Assembly (NCBI GenBank): GCA_038250235.1
Contig: JBBSCO010000064.1
Span: forward strand, 1 to 14,438
From: JAAUTS01 sp038250235
Lineage (GTDB): Bacteria > Verrucomicrobiota > Verrucomicrobiia > Methylacidiphilales > JAAUTS01
DNA: 14,438 nucleotides
Direction of reading: 5' to 3'
The translations under genes and the position numbers were made by a program. Positions 1 through 7,758 of the stretch are shown in pieces (the first letter of the stretch is position 1; the number at the start of each line of letters is the position of its first letter). The notes beneath the pieces are model-generated. The model saw only the letters and a program-made list of their open reading frames with translations, was not told the DNA's origin and searched no databases.

Positions 1-371
1 AGGGAGGATTCCTTGATCGGGATCTCCGCCTGCTTGGGATAGATGCAGGTGCTTCCGAGGAAGAGCAGTTTCTTCACGCCGATCTGGTGGGCCGCCTGCA
101 AAACACTGTTCTGGATCTTCATATTCTGCAGAAGAAATTCCACAGGCTGCGTGTAGGCCGCCTTGATTCCCCCTACTTTGGCAGCGGCCAGGATCACGTA
201 ATCCGGTTTTTCCTTTTCAAAGAATTCGTGGACTTTCGCGGCATCCTCAAGATCCAGTTCCATCCGGGTCCGCGTGACCAGTTCCCATTCCGGCAGCTGC
301 GCGTAGTAACGCATCAAGGCGCGCCCTACCAATCCTTGGTGGCCGGCAATATAAAGTCTTTTTAGGGACAT
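1..371 (-). CDS. fcl: GDP-L-fucose synthase, N-terminal part (cut by window edge)
   Basis: This enzyme converts GDP-4-keto-6-deoxy-mannose to GDP-L-fucose by NADPH-dependent epimerisation and reduction in the cytoplasm. About 123 residues are visible, starting from an ATG at 369-371 (MSLKRLYIAGHQGLVG). The Rossmann glycine motif GHQGLVG is at residues 10-16. It is followed by a conserved LDLEDAAKVHEFF stretch, then ILAAAKVGGIKA, and the family-typical LFLGSTCIYPK that carries the SDR active-site serine/threonine region. The YxxxK catalytic pair would lie beyond the window edge. It is divergent from the methyltransferase at 584, and both fit a surface-polysaccharide locus. The identification rests on motif recognition and is firm to the GDP-fucose synthetase/SDR level. 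Other extended SDRs are unlikely given the STCIYPK signature. Confidence 0.9.
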   Translation of the reverse strand, partial: MSLKRLYIAGHQGLVGRALMRYYAQLPEWELVTRTRMELDLEDAAKVHEFFEKEKPDYVILAAAKVGGIKAAYTQPVEFLLQNMKIQNSVLQAAHQIGVKKLLFLGSTCIYPKQAEIPIKESS

Positions 372-402
372 ATTCAGTATTCCGTGCCCGAGCATAGCCT
401 TG

Positions 403-426
403 GGAAGCAACCCCATCCTTGCTTCC
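403..426. repeat. Perfect 8-bp inverted repeat upstream of fcl
   Basis: GGAAGCAA (403-410) and TTGCTTCC (419-426) are perfect inverted arms around an 8-nt spacer (CCCCATCC). They sit 32-55 bp upstream of the fcl ATG in the divergent fcl/methyltransferase intergenic region (372-583). No T-run follows on either strand, so it does not look like an intrinsic terminator. It could be an operator or a leader hairpin for fcl. The role is inferred only. No convincing -35/-10 pair was found in the rest of this gap. Confidence 0.4.
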
Positions 427-583
427 GCCAAAAGAATTCGTGTTTTATCCCGCCGTCGCGCTCTTTTCCGAAAATCATCGCACTTCAAGCTAACCGTCTG
501 ACTTAGGAATTCAATCAAATTGGCAGGCCTGGAGAATCTCCATCGACAGGACAGAGCTTTTTTAGCAAGGTCTGTTTTTATCA

Positions 584-1321
584 ATGAGTACGACACCCAT
601 TTATACAAGTATTCTCCGTCTGGCCACCCCGCTTCATGAGAAACAACCCTTCCGGCAGCACTTGGATATCGGAGCAGGCTCCGGAGAGCTGATTAAAGCC
701 CTCCACTCCGCTTTCAATCTGGAATCGAAGGCCTGTGACTACACGGAAAGCCTGATGAAGCTGCCCGGCCAAAAAGTAGAAGTAGCCAATCTCAACGTGG
801 AAAACCTGCCCTACCCCGCTGCATCCTTCGATCTTGTCACTGCAACGGAGGTCATTGAACATCTCGAACATTATCGCCGGACACTTCGCGAAATTCACCG
901 TGTATTAAAACCCGGAGGCTATTGCATCCTGAGCACTCCAAATGTCCTCAACATCAATTCGCGGATTCGTTACTTTTTCACCGGTTTCGCCAACCTGTTC
1001 GGCCCTCTCCCCATTAAAAACAGCGCCTTGTATTCAACTGGCGGGCACATCAATCCCGTCGGTTATTTTTACATCGCCCATTCCCTCTGTGACGCCGGTT
1101 TTGAAAGCGTTGAGGCCAGTGTCGACAAAAAACAGAAATCCGGAATCTGGAAACTAGTTCTTCTGGGGTTGCCTCTCTTCCTGGGGGCAGCCTGGAGCTG
1201 GCGCAGGGAAGCCTATCGGTATCACACCTTGACGGCAGAAAATATTCCCATTGTGGATCGCCTCAACTCCATCGACCTATTGCTCGGCAGAACCGTCGTA
1301 GTGTTGGCCCGGAAAGCCTGA
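584..1321 (+). CDS. Class I SAM-dependent methyltransferase (Methyltransf_11/UbiG-like)
   Basis: This 245-residue protein is predicted to transfer a methyl group from S-adenosylmethionine to an unknown acceptor. Motif I is HLDIGAGSGE (residues 26-35). The acidic motif and post-motif region is SFDLVTATEVIEHLEH (81-96), and motif III is LKPGGYCILSTPN (108-120), matching the Methyltransf_11 fold. After the catalytic domain there is a hydrophobic stretch, LVLLGLPLFLGAA (about 191-203), followed by basic residues, so the C-terminus may touch the membrane. The neighbours (GDP-fucose synthase, ABC exporter, epimerase, GT4 transferase) suggest that a sugar or lipid-linked glycan is the substrate. That is inference and the exact acceptor cannot be read from the sequence. 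The ATG at 584 has no clear Shine-Dalgarno. The stop lies 20 bp from the convergent ABC transporter stop. Confidence 0.85.
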   Translation: MSTTPIYTSILRLATPLHEKQPFRQHLDIGAGSGELIKALHSAFNLESKACDYTESLMKLPGQKVEVANLNVENLPYPAASFDLVTATEVIEHLEHYRRTLREIHRVLKPGGYCILSTPNVLNINSRIRYFFTGFANLFGPLPIKNSALYSTGGHINPVGYFYIAHSLCDAGFESVEASVDKKQKSGIWKLVLLGLPLFLGAAWSWRREAYRYHTLTAENIPIVDRLNSIDLLLGRTVVVLARKA

Positions 1322-1341
1322 ACGGATTCAGTTCCTATTGA

Positions 1342-3303
1342 TCAGGTAATACCCTGATGGGCAGCCAAGCGGCGGAAAATCCCGTCCTGATCCAGAAGTT
1401 CGCGGAAGCTCCCTTTCTCGACCAGGCGCCCCTGCTCCAAGACAACAATAAAATCCATGAACCGGAGGCTGGCCAGGCGATGGGCCACCGTAATGACTGT
1501 CTGGTCCCGACTCAGGCCATCAATGGCCATCTGGATTTCTTTTTCCGAATCCGAATCCAAAGCGGCGGTTGCCTCATCCAGAACCAGAATGGGAGCCTTG
1601 CGAACAAAAGCGCGGGCGAGTGCTATTCGTTGGCGCTGGCCACCCGACAGACGATTACCCCATTCTCCTACCAGGGTGTTGTAGCCCTCCGGTAATTCAC
1701 GGATGAAATGATCGGCATAGGCTGCCTTGGCCGCCTCTTCAATTTCCAGACGTGTTGCACCGGCACGGCCAAAAGCAATGTTATCGGCCACGCTACGGTT
1801 GAATAAAAGAACCTCCTGACTGACCAGCGCCATCTGCCTCCGGAGGCTTTCCTGGCAGAGCTCCCTCAGATCATGACCATCGAGATTTATCCCACCTCCA
1901 CTGACATCATAAAAACGGAATAAAAGATTCACCAGGGTGCTCTTGCCGGAGCCGCTTTCCCCCACGATTCCCACCTTGCTGCCAAAAGGGATGACAAGGT
2001 TAAAATTGCGCAACACAAAAGTTTCGCCATAGGCAAAGGACACGTCCCTGAATTCAATTTCTTTACGGAGCGACACAAAGGAAAGGGCTCCCACTTTATC
2101 TTTGACCGCCGGCTTCTCCTTAAATAATTCCAACAGCCGGTTGACGCCGACAGAGGTTTGTTGTAGCAACATGTTAAGATTGGCCAGTTTTTTGACGGGG
2201 CCAAAACTCAGGCCGAGCGCGAGCATGAAGCCGGCGATTTCACCAAGGTTATAGCCCGCGTAAAAGATGTAGGCGAGCAGCGCGCCCATGGCCACGCCGC
2301 TCACACTTTCAATGATCGGGTTGATCATTGTCTTCTTCTTGTTGGCATTGATGTTGTGCCTGACAAGGTCATCCGAGAGATTGCGATATTCTTCTTCCTG
2401 TTTTTTTTCCAGTCCAAAAGCCTTGACCACACGGATGTTGGCCAGGACCTGCAGAATCATGTTGCCCTGGGTCACGCCGGTTTCACGTTGGCGAATGCTG
2501 ATTTTCTTGAGTTTTTTTCCGAGAATAACAGCGGGCACCACGCAGAGGGGAAGGAAAACAAAGGCGAAAACAGCAAGCCGCCAGTCGATATAGACAAGCC
2601 AGCCACAGACAAAGAGCAGGGTAAAGGGTTCTTTGACGAGATCCGGCATGCCCAAAACAAAGGCCCGCTGGAGATTTCCCGTGTCCTGGTCGATCCTTTG
2701 GGTCAATTCAGCGGTTGAGCTACGGTTAAAAAACGACAGGGAGAGGGAATTTAATTTTTGTACCACCGCACAGCGCAGATCCTGAATCATCCGTTCATTG
2801 GCCCAGTTCATGCAGTAAGTGCTGAAATAATTCAAAGCCCCTCTGGCCGTGGTCAGAAATGCAATAAGAAAGACGGCTCCGAAAATTTCCTGGTTGTTGA
2901 TAGGCCTACCTTTGCGGGGCAACCAGTTATCAATCAGTGCATTTGCCGCTGTTTTAAATTCCTGAGCTGCGCCTTGGATGGAGGATGTTACCCTGCGGAT
3001 GGGGCCGGCAGCGGAATCAATGGCTGTTTTCAGTGCGGAATCTCGGGCCAAAACCGTCTCTTTATTGGCTGTCTGTCTTTCTTCGCGTGGAACCTCATGC
3101 TGCAGCCTATTGACGATCAAGGGCGCGATGCCAACACTTAGCCCGTTGACAGCGGCGTAAGCCACTCCCAAAAGAACTCCCGCAAAAAAGCGGACCCAAT
3201 ACTTGCGCAAAAATGGCCAGCCGAAAGCGACCATGCTGCGGAGATAGCGAAACCCTTTGAACATCAGCCTTAGGATGATGCCGGATTTTGGCCGGAGCAC
3301 CAT
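1342..3303 (-). CDS. MsbA-like ABC exporter (fused permease and ATPase)
   Basis: This is a half-transporter of 653 residues with an N-terminal membrane domain and a C-terminal ATPase, expected to work as a homodimer in the inner membrane. The ATPase shows Walker A GESGSGKST (448-456), Q-loop Gln496, signature LSGGQ (552-556), Walker B ILVLDEA (572-578) and switch His608, so it should be catalytically competent. The family includes the lipid A flippase MsbA, and the LPS/polysaccharide neighbours support a lipid or lipid-linked-glycan substrate (inference). The loop between the first membrane helix (about 35-64) and the second (about 140-155) is about 70 residues long and charged, which is unusual for MsbA. 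The start could be the ATG at 3303 or an internal ATG at 3264 (MFKGFRYLRSM); the latter has AAGG a few bases upstream. It is convergent with the methyltransferase and divergent from the epimerase. Confidence 0.88.
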   Translation of the reverse strand: MVLRPKSGIILRLMFKGFRYLRSMVAFGWPFLRKYWVRFFAGVLLGVAYAAVNGLSVGIAPLIVNRLQHEVPREERQTANKETVLARDSALKTAIDSAAGPIRRVTSSIQGAAQEFKTAANALIDNWLPRKGRPINNQEIFGAVFLIAFLTTARGALNYFSTYCMNWANERMIQDLRCAVVQKLNSLSLSFFNRSSTAELTQRIDQDTGNLQRAFVLGMPDLVKEPFTLLFVCGWLVYIDWRLAVFAFVFLPLCVVPAVILGKKLKKISIRQRETGVTQGNMILQVLANIRVVKAFGLEKKQEEEYRNLSDDLVRHNINANKKKTMINPIIESVSGVAMGALLAYIFYAGYNLGEIAGFMLALGLSFGPVKKLANLNMLLQQTSVGVNRLLELFKEKPAVKDKVGALSFVSLRKEIEFRDVSFAYGETFVLRNFNLVIPFGSKVGIVGESGSGKSTLVNLLFRFYDVSGGGINLDGHDLRELCQESLRRQMALVSQEVLLFNRSVADNIAFGRAGATRLEIEEAAKAAYADHFIRELPEGYNTLVGEWGNRLSGGQRQRIALARAFVRKAPILVLDEATAALDSDSEKEIQMAIDGLSRDQTVITVAHRLASLRFMDFIVVLEQGRLVEKGSFRELLDQDGIFRRLAAHQGIT

Positions 3304-3400
3304 TGAAATATAGCCAGATAAACCCCATCGGCGGGCTCCAGTAAAAAGCTTTTCCCCGACCCGGATCCCTCTATGATGTCCGTTTCGTCATTAAACACAT

Positions 3401-4411
3401 ATGAAGATTCTCGTTACAGGGGCGGCAGGTTTTGTGGGCTATCACAGCTCTCAACGTTTCCTGCAGGCCGGACATGAGATTGTCGGCCTCGACAATCTGA
3501 ATGCCTATTATGATGTGGGCCTCAAAAAAGCGCGCCTTGAGATTCTGAAGGTTCATCAAGCTTTTACCTTTGTCGAAGCGGAACTCTCGGATCGCGTGGT
3601 CATGGAAAAGCTTTTCCAGACACACCGCTTTGACCGCGTCATCCACCTCGCCGCCCAAGCCGGTGTCCGTTACAGCATCGACCATCCCCACGCTTATGTG
3701 GAAAGCAACATCATCGGTTTCCTCAACATCTTGGAAGGTTGCCGCCACACCAGGGTTCCCCATTTGGTTTATGCCAGCTCCAGTTCGGTTTACGGCCTCA
3801 ACACCCGCATGCCCTTTCGGGTGGCCGACCGCACCGAGCATCCCATCAGCCTTTACGCCGCCACCAAAAAAGCCAATGAGCTTTTCGCCCACACCTACAG
3901 CCATCTGTATGGAATCCCCGCGACCGGGCTGCGCTTCTTTACCGTTTATGGACCTTGGGGCCGACCCGACATGGCACCCTTTCTTTTCACCGATGCCATC
4001 AGCAAAGGCAACCCGATCAAGGTTTTCAACGAAGGAAAGATGCAGCGCGATTTCACTTATGTGGATGATGTCGTGGAAGGCGTTGTCCGTGTGGCTGATC
4101 ACATCCCGTTGCCCAACCCCGGATGGAAAGGCGTCGAAGCCGATCCCTCCACAACCAGCGCTCCCCATCGTCTCTACAATATCGGCAACAACAATCCGGT
4201 GGAACTCATGCGTTTCATTGCAGCGATTGAATCCGCACTGGGCAAGAAGGCCATCTGCGAATATTTGCCCATGCAACCGGGCGATGTCATGTCAACGGCA
4301 GCCGATATCTCCACTTTAACCGAAGCGGTCGGTTTCAGGCCGGAAACCTCAATTGAGGATGGTATGAAAAAATTCTGCGCCTGGTATCAATCCTACTACG
4401 GCAAAGCCTGA
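3401..4411 (+). CDS. NAD-dependent epimerase, probable UDP-glucuronate 4-epimerase
   Basis: This 336-residue extended short-chain dehydrogenase is predicted to interconvert UDP-glucuronate and UDP-galacturonate in the cytoplasm, supplying an acidic sugar for surface glycans. The NAD-binding motif TGAAGFVG is at residues 6-13. It is followed by the DNLNAYYDVGLKKARL segment (31-46), which is characteristic of the UDP-glucuronate epimerase (CapI-like) group. The active site is visible as YASSSSVYG (124-132) and Tyr152-xxx-Lys156 (YAATK). TVYGPWGRPDMA (181-192) is also typical of that group. Length matches the family. The downstream glycosyltransferase starts 2 bp after the stop, so the two are almost certainly cotranscribed. 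No Shine-Dalgarno is seen before the ATG. UDP-glucose/galactose epimerase is the alternative, but the N-terminal signature favours the uronate enzyme. Confidence 0.9.
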   Translation: MKILVTGAAGFVGYHSSQRFLQAGHEIVGLDNLNAYYDVGLKKARLEILKVHQAFTFVEAELSDRVVMEKLFQTHRFDRVIHLAAQAGVRYSIDHPHAYVESNIIGFLNILEGCRHTRVPHLVYASSSSVYGLNTRMPFRVADRTEHPISLYAATKKANELFAHTYSHLYGIPATGLRFFTVYGPWGRPDMAPFLFTDAISKGNPIKVFNEGKMQRDFTYVDDVVEGVVRVADHIPLPNPGWKGVEADPSTTSAPHRLYNIGNNNPVELMRFIAAIESALGKKAICEYLPMQPGDVMSTAADISTLTEAVGFRPETSIEDGMKKFCAWYQSYYGKA

Positions 4412-4413
4412 TC

Positions 4414-5511
4414 ATGCGTCCCTTGACCATCGTCCATACCGAAGCCTCTTTGGGTTGGGGCGGACAGGAAATCCGCATCTTCACCGAAATGCAGGCCATG
4501 CGATCACGCGGCCACCGTCTGTTACTGGCAGCCCAGCCATCCAGCCGAGTTTATCAAAAATCCCTAGAGAACGGATTCGAGGTTTTTCCCTTTACTGAAA
4601 AATCCCTTCTTTTCCCTGTGAGCATTCTTCGCTTGGCGGGCTGGTTCCGGAAAAACAGCGTGGATGTCGTCAACACCCACAGCTCCAAGGACGGCTGGAT
4701 CGGTGGCATTGCCGCACGTCTGGCCGGAGTTCCATGTGTGATTCGTTCGAAACACATTGATGTCGACTATCCCCGGAAATTCTCCAGCCGTATCGCTTAC
4801 GGCGTGCTTCCCCACCATGTCCTTACAACAAGTCTGAAGATCAAGGAAAAGATAAGCTGTGAACTTTCCATTCCCCCCACTCGCATCAGCAACATGCCCA
4901 CTGGCATCGACCCTGCGCTCTTTCAGGGACAGGAGGCGATTCTAAAAAAGGAACTCGGCCTTCCCGAAACTACTTCTCTGATTGGCATGATTTCCGTCAT
5001 CCGCAGTTGGAAAGGACATCGCTTTTTTCTAGAGGCAGCCGCTTCGCTGATGGACAAGTTTCCAGATGCACGCTTTGTGATCGCAGGTGATGGACCCGGC
5101 TTGGAAAGGCTCAGAGATACAATCCGCGAACCCCTCTACAGGAACAGGGTCTACAGTCTTGGGCACAGGCAAGACGTCGCGTCCCTGCTGAAATCTTTGG
5201 ATTTGCTGGTTCTTCCTTCTACAGCACACGAGGGCGTTCCCCAAATTATCCTCCAAGCCCAATTTTCCCAATGCCCAGTGGTGGCAACCGCCGTCGGAGG
5301 AATCCCTGAAGTGATCGAAGATGGCATTTCGGGAGCCCTCGTTCCCCCCTCCGACTCCGCCGCCCTGGTTCTCGCCATAAGCACCGCACTAGAACAAAAG
5401 GAACAAACCCGTATCATGGCCGACAATGCCCATGCCCGCGCCATGAAGAACCATACGCTACAGATGATGTGCGAACGAACCGAAGAAATTTATCAAAAAT
5501 TTCTTCTCTAA
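4414..5511 (+). CDS. Glycosyltransferase family 4 (GT-B fold)
   Basis: This 365-residue GT-B glycosyltransferase is likely to add a sugar to LPS or another surface glycan at the cytoplasmic face of the inner membrane. The N-terminal acceptor domain begins HTEASLGWGGQE (8-19), containing the glycine loop that contacts the nucleotide sugar. The linker NMPTGIDPALF is at about 160-170. The donor domain has RFVIAGDGPGLERL (220-233), HEGVPQIILQA (272-282) and VVATAVGGIPEVI (289-301). The EX7E motif typical of GT4 reads E273...Q281 here, with Gln in place of the second Glu, a variant that also occurs in other 'EGVPQ' transferases. It lies 2 bp downstream of the epimerase, indicating an operon. The stop codon interlocks with the stop of the convergent VWA pseudogene. 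Donor and acceptor sugars cannot be assigned. Confidence 0.9.
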   Translation: MRPLTIVHTEASLGWGGQEIRIFTEMQAMRSRGHRLLLAAQPSSRVYQKSLENGFEVFPFTEKSLLFPVSILRLAGWFRKNSVDVVNTHSSKDGWIGGIAARLAGVPCVIRSKHIDVDYPRKFSSRIAYGVLPHHVLTTSLKIKEKISCELSIPPTRISNMPTGIDPALFQGQEAILKKELGLPETTSLIGMISVIRSWKGHRFFLEAAASLMDKFPDARFVIAGDGPGLERLRDTIREPLYRNRVYSLGHRQDVASLLKSLDLLVLPSTAHEGVPQIILQAQFSQCPVVATAVGGIPEVIEDGISGALVPPSDSAALVLAISTALEQKEQTRIMADNAHARAMKNHTLQMMCERTEEIYQKFLL

Positions 5512-5801
5512 CGCCTCTCACTCGTCAACTCTTCGGCCGTTTGCACCAAGCGCAGGAATTGGCGCCGATATCCTTCCGGATCTGAATCCAATGTTTGTTC
5601 CACCAGACTCCGGATCCATTGATTACTGCTCTTTCCCCGGTGCGGGGAATCCCGCAGGATCATGCCGAGGACGGCAACCGACGAGGAAAAGCGGAAGTTG
5701 TCCGATGATTTTTTCCAATCGGTTTTGCTGTCCTTGAGCACTGCCTGCAAAAGACTGCTGATGTCCGCATCCGGTTCTTTGTAGCGAAGCTTTAAAGTCA
5801 T
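5508..5801 (-). pseudogene. C-terminal fragment of VWA gene (YfbK/DUF3520-type domain)
   Basis: This frame continues the same reading frame after the TGA at 5832: LSQAASPGEVMTLKLRYKEP. The nominal ATG at 5801 is internal to the domain. It carries KLRYKEPDAD, FRFSSSVAVLGMILRDS and a helical tail ending SERR, the standard end of YfbK-like proteins. Its TAG (5508-5510) overlaps the TAA of the convergent glycosyltransferase (5509-5511). Confidence 0.75.
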
Positions 5802-5831
5802 AACTTCACCCGGAGAAGCCGCCTGACTGAG

Positions 5832-6542
5832 TCAACCGAGAATCTCCGGCTTGGTGCTTTGATATTTCAAGGCATCCACACCAGGGCGAACCGGGGCGCC
5901 GACCGGAACAACTTCATAGAGTGCTGTAACGCTGTGACCGGCTCCGACCTCCCCCGCATCCTTGCGGTCATCGTTGAAATCTTCTTTGTTCAAGATCCTG
6001 TTCTCGTAACCGATCAAGCGATAAGCCGCGACCTTGGAAGGATTGAATTCGATCTGGATCTTCACGTCTTTGGCGGTGGTTATGAGTGAGCTGTTGATCT
6101 GATCAACAAAAACTTTACGGGCTTCCTGGTAGCTGTCGATGTAGCCATAGATGCCGTTATCCTTGTTGGCCAACTGCTCCAAGGTCGCATCTTTCAGCTT
6201 GCCTATGCCAAAACCGAAGATGTTCAGGAAAACACCAGTTTGCGCTTCCTGCTGGATAAGCTTGACCAATTCTTCCCGATTACTAACCCCAACATTGAAA
6301 TCCCCATCCGTGGCCAGAATAACCCGATTGAGGCCTTCCTTATTGAAATGCCGACGGGCCACATCATAGGCCTGACGGATGCCTCCCCCACCATTCGTCG
6401 AACCACCAGACTGCAAATCTTCCAAGGCCGCGAGGATTATTTCTTTTTGCTCTGCGGAAGTAGAAGGCAGCACCAACCGTGAATTCCCGGCATAGGTGAC
6501 CAGAGCCACCCGATCTTTCGGCTTTGAATTCCTAACCAGCAA
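5832..6542 (-). pseudogene. Fragment of VWA gene: rest of VWA domain
   Basis: In the same frame as the preceding fragment, this 236-codon piece carries the remainder of the VWA domain: DRVALVTYAGNSRLVLPST, GGSTNGGGGIRQAY (the second MIDAS loop with its conserved Thr), RVILATDGDFNVG (the third, Asp-containing loop) and IFGFGIG. It continues to IQIEFNPSKVAAYRLIGYEN, the region that joins the VWA domain to the C-terminal domain. The nominal start is a TTG directly after the TAA and is unlikely to be used. It ends at TGA 5832-5834 after PEILG, probably a former CGA arginine codon. Confidence 0.75.
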
Positions 6543-6836
6543 TTACAGGGAATTTTTGACCAGGGGCAGCTTGTTCTCACTCGACATGGAACCGGAAACA
6601 TCGATTAGAAAAACCAGATTCAACGGGGGCCTTTTCGAAGCCGTCACCTCTCGGCCTTGAATTCCAACAAGCACCAGCTGATGCTCCGTCTTCAAAGGGC
6701 AGGAAGCCATTTCCAGGTTGATGGAGAAAGGCGTTTCACCCTCCGGCTTGGCATAATCGTAAGTGAAGTAATTCAACATTTCCTCAATGCGAACTGCCGC
6801 AGGCGGCGGCAACCGTCCCTGATTCAAAAACGGCAA
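6543..6836 (-). pseudogene. Fragment of VWA gene: start of VWA domain with MIDAS motif
   Basis: This open frame reads FLNQGRLPPPAAVRIEEMLN, followed by NYFTYDY and then LVFLIDVSGSM, the metal-ion-dependent adhesion site (DxSxS) of the von Willebrand A domain. It has no good start of its own: the nominal start is a TTG lying at the frameshift. It ends in TAA (6543-6545) inside the otherwise conserved run KLPLVKNSL-stop-LLVRN, where related proteins have a lysine. A single-base change AAA to TAA would account for it. Confidence 0.75.
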
Positions 6837-7213
6837 AGATTGGTGTAGGAAGCCGTATCCACATCGATGGAGAACGTAGAAAGAGATTCATCACTGACGT
6901 TTTTAAAGGCGTTGTCTGTGATCTTTTCATAAGCCTCACTAGCTGTGTTTTGGGGCCGGTAACCATAGACCGTATCAACAAAGCCGCTGAGATCCCGACT
7001 TTTTTCATCAGCTGATTTTGCTCCAAATGAGTTAACCATTCGCTTGGAGGCAATAACTGACGAGCGCCCCCGCTTCTTGGAGGCTAGGCCTCGCTTGAAG
7101 TATTTGAGGCAAAAGAATCTGTGGGCCCCGCCGATGCAGTTAGCCCTGCACTTCCAGAACTTGATAATTCCTGGGAAGACATTGTTACAACCGGGCTTGC
7201 AAAGGAGTGCCAA
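6824..7213 (-). pseudogene. Fragment of VWA gene: linker and pre-VWA conserved segment
   Basis: Only the second half of this open frame is convincing. From about 7020 downward it reads FGAKSADEKSRDLSGFVDTV, then EAYEKITDNAFKNV and STFSIDVDTASYTNL, which is the conserved block just before the VWA domain in YfbK-like proteins. The part from 7213 to about 7060 looks out of frame: the other minus-strand frame there is Ser/Ala-rich and linker-like. The fragment ends at a TGA (6824-6826) created by the T5 run. Adding one T restores RFLNQGRLPPP in the next fragment. Confidence 0.7.
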
Positions 7214-7296
7214 TCGGAAGACTCTTCCAAAACCGGGGCAAGTGACGGAGAGGGGAACATTTCAGCAGATTACTCTACCACTTGTATGTCCTCGGG

Positions 7297-7758
7297 CTAT
7301 GCCTGCTGGTCTAAATTCTCCATGAGCCCAACAGTATCAGATAACACCACAGCCATTTCCAGATGTTTGGGCACTGATTTCGATTCGACCAGAGCCGGAA
7401 CCAAAACCATATCCTTCACAACAAAAACAACTACACTGACCAACAGTAAGGCACAGGAAAACGAAAGTCCCGGGCGATTAAACAGGGTGGTGAAAATTAG
7501 AGGCCAGAAATCCGGCTTTCCCTGCTTCTCACCAATGTTATTAGTGATTAGCTGCCGCTGCTCCTTTGTGAGTGAAAACGCTTTCACCTCTTTTTCCAAA
7601 GCCTCGCGAAGCTTTGATCTCATGCAGCGTATTTCTTCCATTGCGGCTGCCAACTCCGGATTTTCCGCCAGTTCCCTTTCCAGTTTTACTTTCTCTTTCA
7701 GATTCAGTTCGTCGAAGAGGTAGGCACTCAATCGTGTGTCGTCGTGAATGGTTTTCAT
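7297..7758 (-). pseudogene. N-terminal fragment: anti-sigma-like domain plus one membrane helix
   Basis: This is the longest open piece at the 5' end of the broken VWA gene (153 residues). The opening DDTRLSAYLFDEL and ELAENPELAAAMEEI (6-18 and 29-43) resemble the helical N-terminal domain of membrane anti-sigma factors, without the His/Cys zinc ligands. A coiled region (about 45-70) precedes a single hydrophobic helix, SFSCALLLVSVVVFVV (99-114). It could still be made as a separate membrane-anchored anti-sigma-like protein, because it begins at an ATG overlapping the sigma gene. That possibility is inference. It ends at a TAG that is not expected at this point in the family architecture. Confidence 0.6.

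Larger units (their letters stand above)
5508..7758 (-). pseudogene. Broken anti-sigma/VWA-domain membrane protein (YfbK-like), whole locus
   Basis: Read across its lesions, this locus encodes about 750 residues. The order is an anti-sigma-like N-terminus, one membrane helix, a Ser/Ala-rich linker, the conserved SLSTFSIDVDTASY pre-VWA segment, a von Willebrand A domain with an intact MIDAS start (IDVSGSM), and the C-terminal YfbK/DUF3520-type domain (LKLRYKEPDAD...MILRDSPHRG). It is interrupted by TAG at 7297-7299, TAA at 7270-7272 and TAG at 7084-7086. There is a frame change somewhere in about 7090-7000 and a one-base loss in the T5 run (minus strand) at 6826-6830. It is further interrupted by TAA at 6543-6545 and TGA at 5832-5834. 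Its start overlaps the upstream sigma-factor stop (ATGA), so the two were a translationally coupled pair. Conserved motifs remain legible, so decay looks recent. Sequencing error is the alternative explanation, but flanking genes are clean. Confidence 0.82.

Noticed and set aside
1341..1358. ATCAGG/CCTGAT hairpin at the convergent methyltransferase/ABC ends as a terminator
   Set aside because: The 6-bp stem is weak, no T-run follows on either strand, and most of it lies within the ABC transporter coding sequence.
3371..4276. 301-codon minus-strand open frame opposite the epimerase
   Set aside because: It lies wholly antisense to a clearly recognised epimerase, and its translation shows no known domain. 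It is a shadow frame.
5832..5834. In-frame TGA as a selenocysteine codon
   Set aside because: No SECIS-like hairpin is evident downstream. Relatives do not have Cys/Sec here, and the same gene also carries TAA and TAG stops.
6824..6836. Programmed frameshifting at the T5 run in the VWA gene
   Set aside because: The run is short, there is no convincing slippery heptamer or stimulatory structure, and several unrelated stops occur in the same gene. Mutation or sequencing slip is simpler.
7121..7723. 200-codon plus-strand open frame across the VWA locus
   Set aside because: It is antisense to the anti-sigma and linker part of the VWA gene, is Ser/Thr-rich without a domain, and the opposite strand has recognisable protein motifs.
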